Shown here piece by piece: positions 43,569 to 52,971 of a stretch of DNA of 64,000 nt (its first letter is position 1; each line of letters begins with the position of its first letter). Origin of the DNA: Gammaproteobacteria bacterium. Its GTDB lineage: Bacteria > Pseudomonadota > Gammaproteobacteria > JACKNK01. The stretch spans positions 62,001 to 126,000 of the forward strand of contig JACKNK010000004.1 of assembly GCA_024234955.1 (NCBI GenBank), written 5' to 3'. A program made the position numbers and the translations under genes. The notes beneath the pieces were generated by a model, which did not search any database, was not told the DNA's origin, and saw only the letters and a program-made list of their open reading frames with translations.

Positions 43569-46500
43569 TCAGCGGATGGTGAGCGTCCCGCCCTGCGCGC
43601 CGATGCCTCGCAGTTCCGGTCGATACATGTCTTCGACCAGGGGCGGCGGCTGGGTGTACTGGCCTGGGGTGACGGCCCGGACCATATAGAACAGATGCGC
43701 GTCGCGCTCTGCCGGTAAGGACAGTGCGGCGACATAGCGGTCATCGCGGAACTCGGCGTGAGTCAGGTCGGTGTCGTAACGCGCCGCCGGGATAGACAGG
43801 CCGTCGATCTGGAAATCGTCCAGGGCATTGGCATCATTCAGCGCGGTGTTCTCGATCTCGAATCCGGCCGGCAGCAGATCCGCGACCAGAGCATGTTCGA
43901 CATCCACTCTGGCGTTCAGATGCAGATGCACAAGCAGCAATTCGCCCGCCTTGATCTCGGCACCCGCCTCACTGCCGTCCGCCCGATAGACATGCCGCTC
44001 GATCAGGACCTCGGCCTCATTCGCGGGCGGTGCTTTCCCGCCGAAACCGGCGACATCGACGCCCACATAGACCGGCATTTCGCCGAGATTCTCGATCTTC
44101 CCCTCAAGCCCATCCGCCGCCAGCCCATCCGCTGTCAACGCGATGCGCTGCGAACCGGCACCGTGCCGATCCTCATCGCCAACGCGAACGTGCCAGGGTT
44201 TGCCCTCGCCGTCGGCCAGCGCCAAGCCGGCGGCCAGCAGCGCGGAACGTTCCTGCGTGGACAACCAACGACGACGTGCAAGCTGTTCGGCGACTTCGTC
44301 GACCAGGGTCGGGATGGCCGCATGATCCGGACGATGGCTCGCCAGCAGCGCCAGCACTTGCGCTCGGTCGCGCAACACGCTGCCGTAATCGGCGAGATAA
44401 ACCCGCTCCGGACGACCGGTTTGCAGCGCCGTATCGATGGCCACATCGGCGCGTTTGCTGTCACCGGCCATATCCAGCGCCAGGGCCAGATGCATCAGCG
44501 CCAGCGAAGACTTCGCTTCGTCGCGATGCCCGTCCCAAAGCAGACGCAAGGACGCCAGCGGCGCCTTGCCCAGACGCGCCAGCACGTAGCCGGCATACGC
44601 CTTGGCCGCAAAGTTCAGGTGCGCCGGATCCTGTGTATAACTCGAGACCATGCCGCCGCTCTGCACCAGCCGACGGGTCAGACGCTCGATTGCCGCATCG
44701 AAACTGCTCGCGGGCACCGCAAAACCGTGCTCCCGTGCATCCCGCAGGAAATCGACCACAAACGGCGTCAGCCAGGTCTCTTCCGGACCGTTCTCATCCC
44801 AAAGACCGAAGCCGCCGTTGGGTAATTGCATCCCCACGACGCGCTGAATCGCACTCTCCACCCAAGCCCGGCGATCCGCGTCCGCAACCGGGGCCGCGTC
44901 GAAGCGCGACACCGCCTGCGCGCTGTACAGCAGCGGCCAGGCCCGGCTGGTGGTCTGTTCCAGGCACCCATAGGGATAGGCCAGCAATTCCGACAGGGAA
45001 TCCGCGAGATCGAAAGGCGGTCGATCCGAGAGGCTCAGACGCGCCTGGATCGTGCTGCTCATCAAACCCTGCATCAATCCGGCGTCGATCTGCATCGATT
45101 CACCGGCGGCCAGTCGCACCCGTTGACGACGTAATTCGCCGGGCCAGGCCGGACGCACCGATAGCGGCCAATGGCGCTGGATGTCGATGTCGTCACCCCG
45201 CACGCTGAGATGCACCCAGCCTTCGCCAAAACCCGGCTGGGCGCCGAGCGGCAGTTTCACCGTCTCGCTGGCACCCGCTGCCAACACCAGCGGACGTTCG
45301 ATTGCCGCGAGATCGAGCGGCGCGTCGCCGTGAATCGACAGGGTCAGGGTCTGGTCCACACCGCTGGCATTCTGCAGCAACAGGGTTGCGAGACTGCGAT
45401 CGCCCGCTGCGAGGAAACGCGGCGTGGACAATTCCACGATCACCGGTGCCGCCACCACGGTCTCGCGATCCGCTGAGCCAAAACGGTTCGCCGAGAATCC
45501 AACGGCCATGATGCGCAGACTGCCGTTGAAATCCGGTACCGGCAGATCGACCTGCGCGCGCCCGTCGGCATCGACCGCCACGGTCCCGCTCCAGAGAGAG
45601 ACGATACGTGGCTTGGCCTTGGCCTGTTGCCCGGCGCTGTCGAGCTCGGTATCGCCGCCATAGCTCAGGCCCGCCTTGGGGCCGTCCAATGTCTCGATGA
45701 TGTCGCCGTACAGATCGCGCATATCGACGCCATAACGTCGTGTGGCGAAGAACCAGGCGAACGGGTCCGGGGTGTCGAAACGGGTGATATTGAGCACCCC
45801 GACATCGACTGCAGCCACAGTCAAAGCGACCTGCTCGCCCGCCGCCGCATTGGTCTGGATCGACACCGGCAGAGGCTGTTCCGGGCGCATCCGCTCCGGG
45901 GCGTCCACCTTCAAGGCAAGCTGGCGATCGGATCGATCCAGGGGCAGATGCAGGACGCCAACCGCCCGCGTCGGGGTGATGCTTTCTTCGCCACTGACCG
46001 GCCGAAACACCACCGCGCTGACATACAGATCATGGCGGCGCCATTCCTCCGGCACCGGGATGGCGATGTCCGCGCCATCTGCCGCAATCGGCTGACGTAT
46101 CGACCAGAGCACGCCATCGCCTTCGACCAGGATCAGGGCGTTGCCGGCATGCGGCGGCACCAGATGCAACATGGCGGTTTCACCGGCGCGATAGCTCGGT
46201 TTGTCCAGGCTCATCTCGACCTTGTCCGGACGCGCACTCTGGGTCACCGAGCCGCCCCAACCGGCCTCGAAGCGATAGGCCGTGGTCAGACCGGTTGCGG
46301 GATCGAACACCTCCAGGCGATAGCCGCCCCATTCCACCGGGGCGGCAAATGCGCCGGTCTCGCCTTCCGCGAGGACCAGATCGGTCTGCGCCACCGGATA
46401 TTCGTTCTGGCTGAACTCGCGCTGCCAGCCCCGATGCTCGTCGAATCGCCAGTAGTAATCGCGATCCTCGCGAATCAGGCTGACCCTCAGGTCGGTGGCG

Positions 46501-48314
46501 GGCAGGCGATCGCCCGCCGCGTTGACGCGGAGGATCTCAAAACCGGCAGCGGTGTCTTCATCGACCCGATCATCGGCGAAACGCGGGCGGATTCCGACCA
46601 AGGCATCGGCCGGCCAAAGAACCCGCTCGATATACCGCGTGATCGGTCGTCCACCCGGCTCATACAGATTGTGAATCAGGCGCACCGCCACCGGCGATGT
46701 GGGCCGTTCCAGCTGAGGATCGAAACGGATCTGCGCCGCGCCGGTCTCATCCAGGGCCACGGTTTCCAGGTCACGCCGCGTACGCGGGGTATCGTCGCCG
46801 GGGTTGCCGAAGTAGACATCCTTGAGCGCCGCCACGGGATGCTGGGCGCGGCGCAACTGCGCCACCGTTTCCACCTTGGCACCGGCTGCCGGGACGCCCC
46901 ACAACCAATCGCCCTGAACCTTGACCGTCATCGGCGTACCCGGGGCCAGCGGCCCGGCTTCGCTCGCCAGGTCCATGCGCAGACGTTCGGGCAGGAAATC
47001 CTCGACCTTGAACAGGTAGCTTTGTGTCGGCTGCGCACTGGCCGGGTCGGTACGCAACTCCAGCCGCCACTGACCGATCTGCGCGTCCGGCGGCAACGCG
47101 ATGTGCCGCTGATAAAAGCCCAGATCACGCGGCTTGATGGTGTATTCCGAGACCAGACGGCCATCCGGGCGGCGCAGCTGTGCACTCAGCGGCATCGGCG
47201 CCACCGACTCCCCATCGCGATCGCGCAGCAACATGGCCACCTCGACCTCCTCGCCGGGGCGATATAGATCTCGTGGGCCGTAGGCAAACAACTCCAGAGG
47301 CTGGGCAAGGCGCCCTTCGACCGCGTTATCGGACAAATCCAGGGCCGGTCCGTTAAAGCTGAGGAAGGTGATGTCGTCGCCCCGGCGCGCAACCAGGACC
47401 CGCGCCGTGTCGCCACCGGTCAATCGGACCTTGCCCTCACTATCGGTGACCGCACGATCCAATCGCTTGCCCTTGTCATCGAACAGATCGACCGTCACCC
47501 CGTTGACCGGGCTCGCTTCCGCCAGCGAGGTCAGATACACGCCAACGGAATTGGCGTAGACCCGCGTATGCAGGCCCAGATCGCTGACGAAGAAGTATGA
47601 GGTCTGATAACTGTAATCGTAGGCACCCGGGCGGCTCAGCACGGCGACATAGAGGCCGGGCTCCCGCAGCGCCTCGATGTCGCGAACCGGCAACTGAGTG
47701 ACGCTGCGCCGATTCTTCGGGGTATGCAGATCGAAGCGTCCGCGAAATACGCTGCGCCCCAGTTCGCGCATCTGATTCAGTTCATAAATACCGGTCAAGG
47801 CATTGCGGCTGAAGGCATTGAGAAAGTCCGGCAGACGGGCGTTGTCGATCTTGATGAAGTCCACATCGACCTGCGGCACATTGACGCTGAGCAAGGGAAG
47901 ACCGCGTCCCAAGCGACTCGGCAATACCGAACCGCTGCTCGCAAAGCCCACGGCGGGCGGCAATGCCGGCATCGTCACATTGCGCTCCACGGACTCAGCC
48001 AACACCGCGCCGTCGGCACCGGTGAGTCCCTTGCGCGCCCACACCCGGTATTCGCCTTCCGGTTGCACCGCCGGGAAATACATGACCCGGCGGTTGTCCG
48101 AGAGAATCCAGGCCCCGGGAACGAGTTCGCTGTGGTTGTCTTCGACGATCAACACCCCTTCGTATCGCCGCGCGGCATCGAGTGGCGCCGAGAACACCAC
48201 ACCCAGCGCCGGTGCATCGTCGAAGGTACGGGGGCCGACATCGAGAATGCGCAACTCTGTCGCAAAAGCCGATACGGGCACGAGGAGAGCCAACAGCAAC
48301 AGGCGGGTGAACAT
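43569..48314 (-). CDS. Alpha-2-macroglobulin family protein with thioester motif (YfaS-like)
   Basis: The 1581-residue exported protein has a signal peptide MFTRLLLLALLVPVSAFA and MG-type repeats (macroglobulin domains) through its middle. The bait-region half follows, then the reactive thioester CLEQ in AYPYGCLEQTTSRAW (near 44954-44967). The C-terminal receptor-like domain ends AVTPGQYTQPPPLVEDMYRPEL. Bacterial members trap proteases in the periplasm. There is no lipobox cysteine after the signal, and the usual partner gene pbpC is not adjacent. ATG 48314 opens on the signal peptide; the open frame upstream runs through MITE copy D. Confidence 0.9.
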   Translation of the reverse strand: MFTRLLLLALLVPVSAFATELRILDVGPRTFDDAPALGVVFSAPLDAARRYEGVLIVEDNHSELVPGAWILSDNRRVMYFPAVQPEGEYRVWARKGLTGADGAVLAESVERNVTMPALPPAVGFASSGSVLPSRLGRGLPLLSVNVPQVDVDFIKIDNARLPDFLNAFSRNALTGIYELNQMRELGRSVFRGRFDLHTPKNRRSVTQLPVRDIEALREPGLYVAVLSRPGAYDYSYQTSYFFVSDLGLHTRVYANSVGVYLTSLAEASPVNGVTVDLFDDKGKRLDRAVTDSEGKVRLTGGDTARVLVARRGDDITFLSFNGPALDLSDNAVEGRLAQPLELFAYGPRDLYRPGEEVEVAMLLRDRDGESVAPMPLSAQLRRPDGRLVSEYTIKPRDLGFYQRHIALPPDAQIGQWRLELRTDPASAQPTQSYLFKVEDFLPERLRMDLASEAGPLAPGTPMTVKVQGDWLWGVPAAGAKVETVAQLRRAQHPVAALKDVYFGNPGDDTPRTRRDLETVALDETGAAQIRFDPQLERPTSPVAVRLIHNLYEPGGRPITRYIERVLWPADALVGIRPRFADDRVDEDTAAGFEILRVNAAGDRLPATDLRVSLIREDRDYYWRFDEHRGWQREFSQNEYPVAQTDLVLAEGETGAFAAPVEWGGYRLEVFDPATGLTTAYRFEAGWGGSVTQSARPDKVEMSLDKPSYRAGETAMLHLVPPHAGNALILVEGDGVLWSIRQPIAADGADIAIPVPEEWRRHDLYVSAVVFRPVSGEESITPTRAVGVLHLPLDRSDRQLALKVDAPERMRPEQPLPVSIQTNAAAGEQVALTVAAVDVGVLNITRFDTPDPFAWFFATRRYGVDMRDLYGDIIETLDGPKAGLSYGGDTELDSAGQQAKAKPRIVSLWSGTVAVDADGRAQVDLPVPDFNGSLRIMAVGFSANRFGSADRETVVAAPVIVELSTPRFLAAGDRSLATLLLQNASGVDQTLTLSIHGDAPLDLAAIERPLVLAAGASETVKLPLGAQPGFGEGWVHLSVRGDDIDIQRHWPLSVRPAWPGELRRQRVRLAAGESMQIDAGLMQGLMSSTIQARLSLSDRPPFDLADSLSELLAYPYGCLEQTTSRAWPLLYSAQAVSRFDAAPVADADRRAWVESAIQRVVGMQLPNGGFGLWDENGPEETWLTPFVVDFLRDAREHGFAVPASSFDAAIERLTRRLVQSGGMVSSYTQDPAHLNFAAKAYAGYVLARLGKAPLASLRLLWDGHRDEAKSSLALMHLALALDMAGDSKRADVAIDTALQTGRPERVYLADYGSVLRDRAQVLALLASHRPDHAAIPTLVDEVAEQLARRRWLSTQERSALLAAGLALADGEGKPWHVRVGDEDRHGAGSQRIALTADGLAADGLEGKIENLGEMPVYVGVDVAGFGGKAPPANEAEVLIERHVYRADGSEAGAEIKAGELLLVHLHLNARVDVEHALVADLLPAGFEIENTALNDANALDDFQIDGLSIPAARYDTDLTHAEFRDDRYVAALSLPAERDAHLFYMVRAVTPGQYTQPPPLVEDMYRPELRGIGAQGGTLTIR

Positions 48315-48783
48315 AGAAGGAACATCCTGGCGAAGTGCGTTACCGTAATAGCGCGGTACGGCAATTATAGGCACCACCGAACCGGCAGCCGATTTACCCA
48401 GGGAACCTCTGATCGAATCATTCACGGACATCTGAAGTCTGAAATTGCCGCTTTCTGCGTTGCGAAACTTGGCAATAGACCGGCTATTACCTGCGTTCCG
48501 CGCCTTGAACGCGACAATTTCAGCCATTCCGCTGTCCGTGCCTAATTCAATCAGAGGTTCCCCAGGTGTCTGCCGCGTTGCGTGTATCAATCGATTCTGA
48601 TGATCAGCATCACCGAATTTTGTTGGACGTTGTGCGCTCGACGCTCATGATGTGCGCCCTTTCCAACATCGCCGATTCATCTTCAGAGGATCGCAACAAC
48701 ACGCGACTGCATCGCGCTTCGCAAGCGCCCCAAGCCATTCTTTTCATGACTTTCGTGACCCACAAGGGTCGGAGTATGTCGCC
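48315..48783. other. Divergent spacer holding MITE copy D
   Basis: The 469-bp region between the alpha-2-macroglobulin start and the SET-domain gene contains the 160-bp MITE at 48402-48561 and no credible gene. A GGAG ribosome site (48772-48775) precedes the SET gene. Open frames here are unsupported extensions. Confidence 0.5.
48402..48561. repeat. MITE-like inverted repeat, copy D (160 bp) with CCAG target duplication
   Basis: The termini are GGAACCTCTGATCGAATCA and the inverse AATCAGAGGTTCC. CCAG flanks both ends directly (48398-48401, 48562-48565). The interior folds as a long imperfect hairpin (GAAATTGCCGC... with ...GCGACAATTTC) and shares blocks with copy C, the same length. Confidence 0.85.
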
Positions 48784-49269
48784 ATGTTGATCTATCCCGA
48801 TGTCGCCCTCGAAGAGGGCTATGACTTCCCCCTGTCCAGCCAGTTCCAGGTTGCCGAACGCGAGAACGGCAAGGGCAAGGCGGTTTACACCCTGACCGGC
48901 CATGCGCGTGGCGAAATGATCGCCCGCTTCACCGGCCCGGTGGTCCCGTATCGCACGCAGCACACCCTGCAGTTGAACCCCAACCTGCATGTGCTCGACC
49001 TGTATTTCGTCGGCTACTTCGCGCATTCGTGCACCCCGAACGTGTTCGTGGACATGCAGGAATTCGAGGTCTGGGCCTTGCAGGACATCGACCCGGATAC
49101 CGCGCTGACCATGGACTACGCCAGCACCGAAGACGAGTTGTACCGTCAGTTCCGCTGCCTGTGCGGCACCCCGGGCTGCCGTCACTGGATCACCGGTCGC
49201 AAGGAGCGCGTCAATGGGGAAGGCCTGTACTACCTGAATTCCCTGAAGCGGGAAAGCAACGCCCAATGA
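48784..49269 (+). CDS. SET-domain protein methyltransferase
   Basis: The 161-residue protein has a SET fold with the cofactor signature YFAHSCTPNVFVDMQEF (cf. NHSCxPN) and the catalytic-Tyr segment LTMDYASTEDELY. A post-SET cysteine cluster FRCLCGTPGCRHWI follows, ending ...YYLNSLKRESNAQ. Such enzymes methylate lysine side chains. ATG 48784 has GGAG 8 bp upstream; the longer open frame lacks support. Its stop overlaps the start of the decarboxylase-like gene (ATGA), a strong hint of a joint function. Confidence 0.82.
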   Translation: MLIYPDVALEEGYDFPLSSQFQVAERENGKGKAVYTLTGHARGEMIARFTGPVVPYRTQHTLQLNPNLHVLDLYFVGYFAHSCTPNVFVDMQEFEVWALQDIDPDTALTMDYASTEDELYRQFRCLCGTPGCRHWITGRKERVNGEGLYYLNSLKRESNAQ

Positions 49270-50483
49270 GCCGCCAAGCCCCGCGCTGGTGGCAGCGAGA
49301 CGACCTGCAATACACCCAGGGCGAACTGACGCTGGCCGGCCATGCCCTGCGCCCGTTGGCGCTGGCGGCGGGCGGTCCGGCGTACTTCTACAACGCCGAA
49401 CGCGTGCGCACCAAGTTGCGCGGACTGCGCGATGCCCTGGCATCCACCGGTCTGCGCAACCGCGTGTTTTACGCGATCAAGGCGAACCGCTTCACGCCGC
49501 TGATCAGCTTCATTCGCAGCACCGGGCTGGCGGGCATCGACGCCTGTTCGCCGCAGGAACTGCAATTCGCCCTGAGCTGCGGTTTCGAGGAATCCGACAT
49601 TTCCTACACCGCGACCTCGGTGTCGAACGCGGACCTGGATATCCTCGCCCGGCATCCCGGCGCGCTGATCAACTGCGATTCCCTGAGCACCATCCGCCGC
49701 CTCGGCGAGCGTTGCCCGGGCCGCGACATCGGCCTGCGCATCAACCCGGGCATGGGTCTGGGCTATGGCGATAACGCCCTGCTTCAGTATTCCGGTGCGC
49801 AGACCACCAAATTCGGCATCTACCGCGAACACCTGGACGAAGCCCTCGCGCTGGCGACCGAACATGGCCTGAAGGTGCGCCGCATCCATTTCCATGTCGG
49901 CATCGGCTATCTGAACCGCCAGTTGCCGCATTGGGAGAAGATTCTCGAGACCTGCGGCGAGTTCATCGACGCCGTGCCCGATGTGCAGAGCGTCAACATC
50001 GGCGGCGGACTCGGGCTGCCGCATGTCGAAGGCGACGAACCGCTGGATCTGAACGCCTGGGCGGCGGTCATCAAGCGCCAGTTCGGGCCGCGCAAGCTCG
50101 AAGTCTGTGTCGAACCCGGCGATTACATCGTCAAGGACTCGGGTGTCCTGGTGTTGCAGACCAACACCGTCGAACACAAACGCGACACCGATTTCATCGG
50201 CATCGACGGCGGCTTCAACCTCGCCGTGGAACCGGCGTTCTATGGACTGCCCTGCGAACCCGCCGTCTGTACCCCGCGCAGCGGCGCGACCCGCAAGGTG
50301 ACCATCGCCGGCAACATCAACGAGGCACTGGATATCTGGGCCCGTGATGTCATGCTGCCGCCGGTCGAGGAAGGCGATTACATCGCGTTCCTCAATGCCG
50401 GTGGGTACGCCTCGGCGATGGCCTCGAACCACTGCATGCGCGGGCAGTTCTACGAGCGCCTGCTGTACCCGAAAGCGCCGTAA
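49266..50483 (+). CDS. PLP-dependent decarboxylase, fold-type III (LysA-like)
   Basis: The 405-residue alanine-racemase-fold enzyme binds PLP through the lysine in VFYAIKANRFTPL. Conserved blocks are GIDACSPQELQFAL, FHVGIGYLNRQ, NIGGGLGLP and the C-terminal EPGDYIVKDSGVLV. It belongs with diaminopimelate/ornithine-type decarboxylases. It is not next to dapF, xerC or other lysine genes, and the CxExCDxxD-like substrate segment is replaced, so its substrate is open. It is coupled to the SET gene and followed by a terminator at 50512. A second genomic lysA probably exists, but that cannot be seen here. Confidence 0.82.
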   Translation: MSRQAPRWWQRDDLQYTQGELTLAGHALRPLALAAGGPAYFYNAERVRTKLRGLRDALASTGLRNRVFYAIKANRFTPLISFIRSTGLAGIDACSPQELQFALSCGFEESDISYTATSVSNADLDILARHPGALINCDSLSTIRRLGERCPGRDIGLRINPGMGLGYGDNALLQYSGAQTTKFGIYREHLDEALALATEHGLKVRRIHFHVGIGYLNRQLPHWEKILETCGEFIDAVPDVQSVNIGGGLGLPHVEGDEPLDLNAWAAVIKRQFGPRKLEVCVEPGDYIVKDSGVLVLQTNTVEHKRDTDFIGIDGGFNLAVEPAFYGLPCEPAVCTPRSGATRKVTIAGNINEALDIWARDVMLPPVEEGDYIAFLNAGGYASAMASNHCMRGQFYERLLYPKAP

Positions 50484-50511
50484 GCCCGCACCAGGCGCTC
50501 ATCGGAATCTG

Positions 50512-50540
50512 TGCCCGGCCATTGCGTGCCGGGCATTTTT
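50512..50540 (+). terminator. Rho-independent terminator after the decarboxylase gene
   Basis: TGCCCGGC (50512-50519) pairs with GCCGGGCA (50528-50535), followed by TTTTTG. The rest of 50541-50712 holds no recognisable gene. Confidence 0.85.
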
Positions 50541-50712
50541 GTGGTTCTTCGCGGTTTGCCGGGAACGGATTTGATGTCCGGGATCGGACGACCCCGGACG
50601 TCCCCGGGCGAGCAGGGCCTGATCGCGGCCATCGAAGACTGCGGTGATGGTGTCCACGGGTGCGGCGAACCCGTCTCCGGCGCTTCCGTTTCCACCCCCG
50701 GCGGATCGCGAG

Positions 50713-50782
50713 GTAGGGCGGAACCCGAAGGGCTTCCGCCATGTCCCCGCCGGCGGCGGAAGCCCTTCGGGTTCCGCCCTAC
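50713..50782. repeat. GTAG-type palindrome (GTAGGGCGGAACCC class)
   Basis: GTAGGGCGGAACCCGAAGGG at the left is mirrored by CCCTTCGGGTTCCGCCCTAC at the right, with a 12-16 bp G+C-rich loop. It is nearly identical to copies at 54129-54234 and 56705-56785. Confidence 0.88.
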
Positions 50783-50855
50783 CTTGCTACCTCGCTTTGT
50801 CGCCCCGCTACAGTGCGATGAACCATTTTTGCTTTCTGTCCCCGTCGATCGGGCG

Positions 50856-51323
50856 TCACGCATCGGGCTGTGACAATTTCTCCCGCACCGCCATCAACAC
50901 CTTGCCGTACTCGTTGTCGCCGCGTCCGTCACGACCGATTCCCCAGAAATAGTCGTATTGACTGGTCTCGACGATGCGTTGATCGCCGGTCGCCCGAAGC
51001 ACCTGCGCAACCGCCTCGTGGCTTCTGGCCTTGATGTACACACCACGGGTCATGACCGTGATGCGCACCTTCTTCCAGTCGCCACGTAGCGCACGCTTGT
51101 GCTGCTTGCCGAGGGCACGTGCCGCTTCCGGGTCCGGCGCCGTGCGGATGGCCTCGCGGATCGCCGGGTCGATGAACTTCATGCCCTGGTAGTAATGCTC
51201 GACCGACGGCCAGTCGGCGTCGTCCAGGTGAAAGCCGAAACGGGACGACGGCGACAACGGGTCTTCGACGTCCTGGCGCGACACCCGAACGGTGGGAACG
51301 GTATCGCTGGGTTTGAAGAACAT
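50856..51323 (-). CDS. NADAR-family protein (YbiA-like)
   Basis: The 155-residue protein has the conserved NADAR blocks WPSVEHYYQGMKFIDPAIREAI, ALRGDWKKVRITVM and YDYFWGIGRDGRGDNEYGKVLMAVR. E. coli YbiA in this family is an N-glycosidase acting on riboflavin-biosynthesis intermediates; other members act on ADP-ribose. It begins 5 bp after the CnoX-like gene, the downstream end of the urea/urease gene run. Confidence 0.85.
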   Translation of the reverse strand: MFFKPSDTVPTVRVSRQDVEDPLSPSSRFGFHLDDADWPSVEHYYQGMKFIDPAIREAIRTAPDPEAARALGKQHKRALRGDWKKVRITVMTRGVYIKARSHEAVAQVLRATGDQRIVETSQYDYFWGIGRDGRGDNEYGKVLMAVREKLSQPDA

Positions 51324-51328
51324 GTCCG

Positions 51329-52201
51329 CTACTCCGACAGCAGATTGGCGAGACGACGCCGATATTCAGCCGCCGACTCAGGGTGATTGGCGGTGAGCAT
51401 GTTGATGAGCGCGACGATCATTTCCCGGGCGGCGCCGTCACGGAAGGCCGGATCCCGGGCCTGGACATGGAACAACGCCTCCATCGCCGCATCGAAATCA
51501 TGCCGGGCGACCTCACAGATGGCGAGGTCGAAGCGTGCGTCATGATCCTCAGGGGCCGCCGCCAACCTCGCTTGCAACGCCCCGATCCCGGCGGTTTTTG
51601 CGGCCAGATCGGCGAACGCCAACTGTCCCTTCAGGGCATTGCCGGCATCGCTCTCGCGGATCGCCTCCGGCAGGCGTTCGAACAGGCTACGGGCATCATC
51701 GAGATGCCCGACGTCGATCATGATCTGCACCATATCGAGGGCGATTCGGGTATTGCCCGGATCGCTACGCGCCGCCTCGCCGAGCAATTGCACCGCCGCT
51801 GCGGTGTCGCCGGCAACGTGTCTGGCCCGTGCCTGTTCCCGCATCTCGTCGCTGGGCCGGAACACGCCGAAGTCGCGCAACAGCACCCGCAGGTCATCGG
51901 CGCTCAGTTCGCCGACCTCGGTGCGCACCGGCTTACCGTCTCGGAACACCACCAGGGTCGGCACGTTTTCGATCCGGTATTGCTTGCGCAGCGCCGGCTG
52001 TTCGTCGATGTCCACCTTGGCGAACACGAACTGCTCCGGGAACTCCTGGGCCAGTTCGGTCAGTCGCGACTCCAGGGCGATGCACGGCCCGGACCAGACC
52101 CCCATGAACTCGACCAATACCGGCGCCTTGTGCGAATTGAGCAACGCCGCCTGGGCGAAGCTTTTCTCATTGAGCTCAAAGATGAGTGCCTGACTCGACA
52201 T
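51329..52201 (-). CDS. CnoX/YbbN-like thioredoxin-TPR co-chaperone with a single active-site Cys
   Basis: The 290-residue protein has an N-terminal thioredoxin domain (1-105) and C-terminal TPR-like repeats (about 120-290). The active site reads VEFMGVWSGPCIALES, i.e. SGPC in place of CGPC, comparable to CnoX of E. coli (SQHC), which has lost oxidoreductase activity and acts as a holdase that hands clients to GroEL/DnaK. It lies 29 bp after ureG in the same direction but its role is not obviously linked to urease. Confidence 0.82.
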   Translation of the reverse strand: MSSQALIFELNEKSFAQAALLNSHKAPVLVEFMGVWSGPCIALESRLTELAQEFPEQFVFAKVDIDEQPALRKQYRIENVPTLVVFRDGKPVRTEVGELSADDLRVLLRDFGVFRPSDEMREQARARHVAGDTAAAVQLLGEAARSDPGNTRIALDMVQIMIDVGHLDDARSLFERLPEAIRESDAGNALKGQLAFADLAAKTAGIGALQARLAAAPEDHDARFDLAICEVARHDFDAAMEALFHVQARDPAFRDGAAREMIVALINMLTANHPESAAEYRRRLANLLSE

Positions 52202-52230
52202 AGCGATGTCCCGCTGCGAAAACCGCGAGT

Positions 52231-52860
52231 TTATCTCCCCGCCAACATGCCTTCGCGTTCGATGAAGGCGACGATCTCATCCAGGCCCTGTCCCACCTTG
52301 AGATTGGTGAACACCCAGGGGCGTTCCCCGCGCATGCGTCGGGTGTCGTTGTCCATGACCTCCAGCGAGGCGCCGACGTACGGCGCCAGGTCGATCTTGT
52401 TGATCACCAGCAGGTCGGAACGGGTAATGCCCGGGCCGCCCTTGCGCGGGATCTTCTCGCCTTCGGAGACGTCGATCACGTAGATCGTCAGATCGGCGAG
52501 TTCCGGACTGAAGGTCGCCGACAGGTTGTCGCCACCGGATTCGACGAACACGAGTTCGAGTTGCGGGAACTGCGCGAACAGGCCATCGACGGCGGCGAGA
52601 TTCATCGATGCGTCCTCACGGATCGCGGTATGCGGGCAACCCCCGGTCTCGACGCCGACGATACGTTCCGGCGGCAGCGCCTCCGAGCGGGTCAGGAACT
52701 CGGCGTCCTCGCGGGTATAGATGTCATTGGTGACCACGGCAATCTCGTAGTCGTCGCGCATGCGCTTGCACAGCGCATCGAGCAAGGCAGTCTTGCCGGA
52801 ACCGACGGGACCGCCGACGCCGACGCGCAAAGGGGCTGTGGACGATGCAGACATGGGCAA
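52231..52860 (-). CDS. ureG: Urease accessory GTPase UreG
   Basis: The 209-residue SIMIBI GTPase drives nickel delivery into urease. The P-loop is RVGVGGPVGSGKTALLDAL. The nickel-binding CPH sequence is visible in GVETGGCPHTAIREDASMN, and the guanine motif is NKIDL. It is last of the urease genes; the GTAG repeat at 52888-52952 and a 111-bp spacer separate it from ureF. Confidence 0.97.
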   Translation of the reverse strand: MPMSASSTAPLRVGVGGPVGSGKTALLDALCKRMRDDYEIAVVTNDIYTREDAEFLTRSEALPPERIVGVETGGCPHTAIREDASMNLAAVDGLFAQFPQLELVFVESGGDNLSATFSPELADLTIYVIDVSEGEKIPRKGGPGITRSDLLVINKIDLAPYVGASLEVMDNDTRRMRGERPWVFTNLKVGQGLDEIVAFIEREGMLAGR

Positions 52861-52887
52861 TACGTTTCCTCGAAATGGAAAGGGCCA

Positions 52888-52952
52888 GTGGGAGCGGCTT
52901 CCGCCGCGAAGGGGCTTCGAGCAAAGCCGTTCGCGGCTGAAGCCACCCCTAC
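52888..52952. repeat. REP-like palindrome between ureF and ureG (GTGGGAGCGGC class)
   Basis: The left arm GTGGGAGCGGCTTCCGCCGC is matched by a right arm ending TTCGCGGCTGAAGCCACCCC (then TAC). It resembles the GTAGGAGCGGCTTC repeat at 62383 and well-known pseudomonad REP units. Confidence 0.75.
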
Positions 52953-52971
52953 GCGGGTTTTCGATTTGAAC

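Noticed and set aside
48315..48590. 92-codon N-terminal extension of the alpha-2-macroglobulin
   Set aside because: It reads through MITE copy D, and the export signal begins at the internal ATG 48314.
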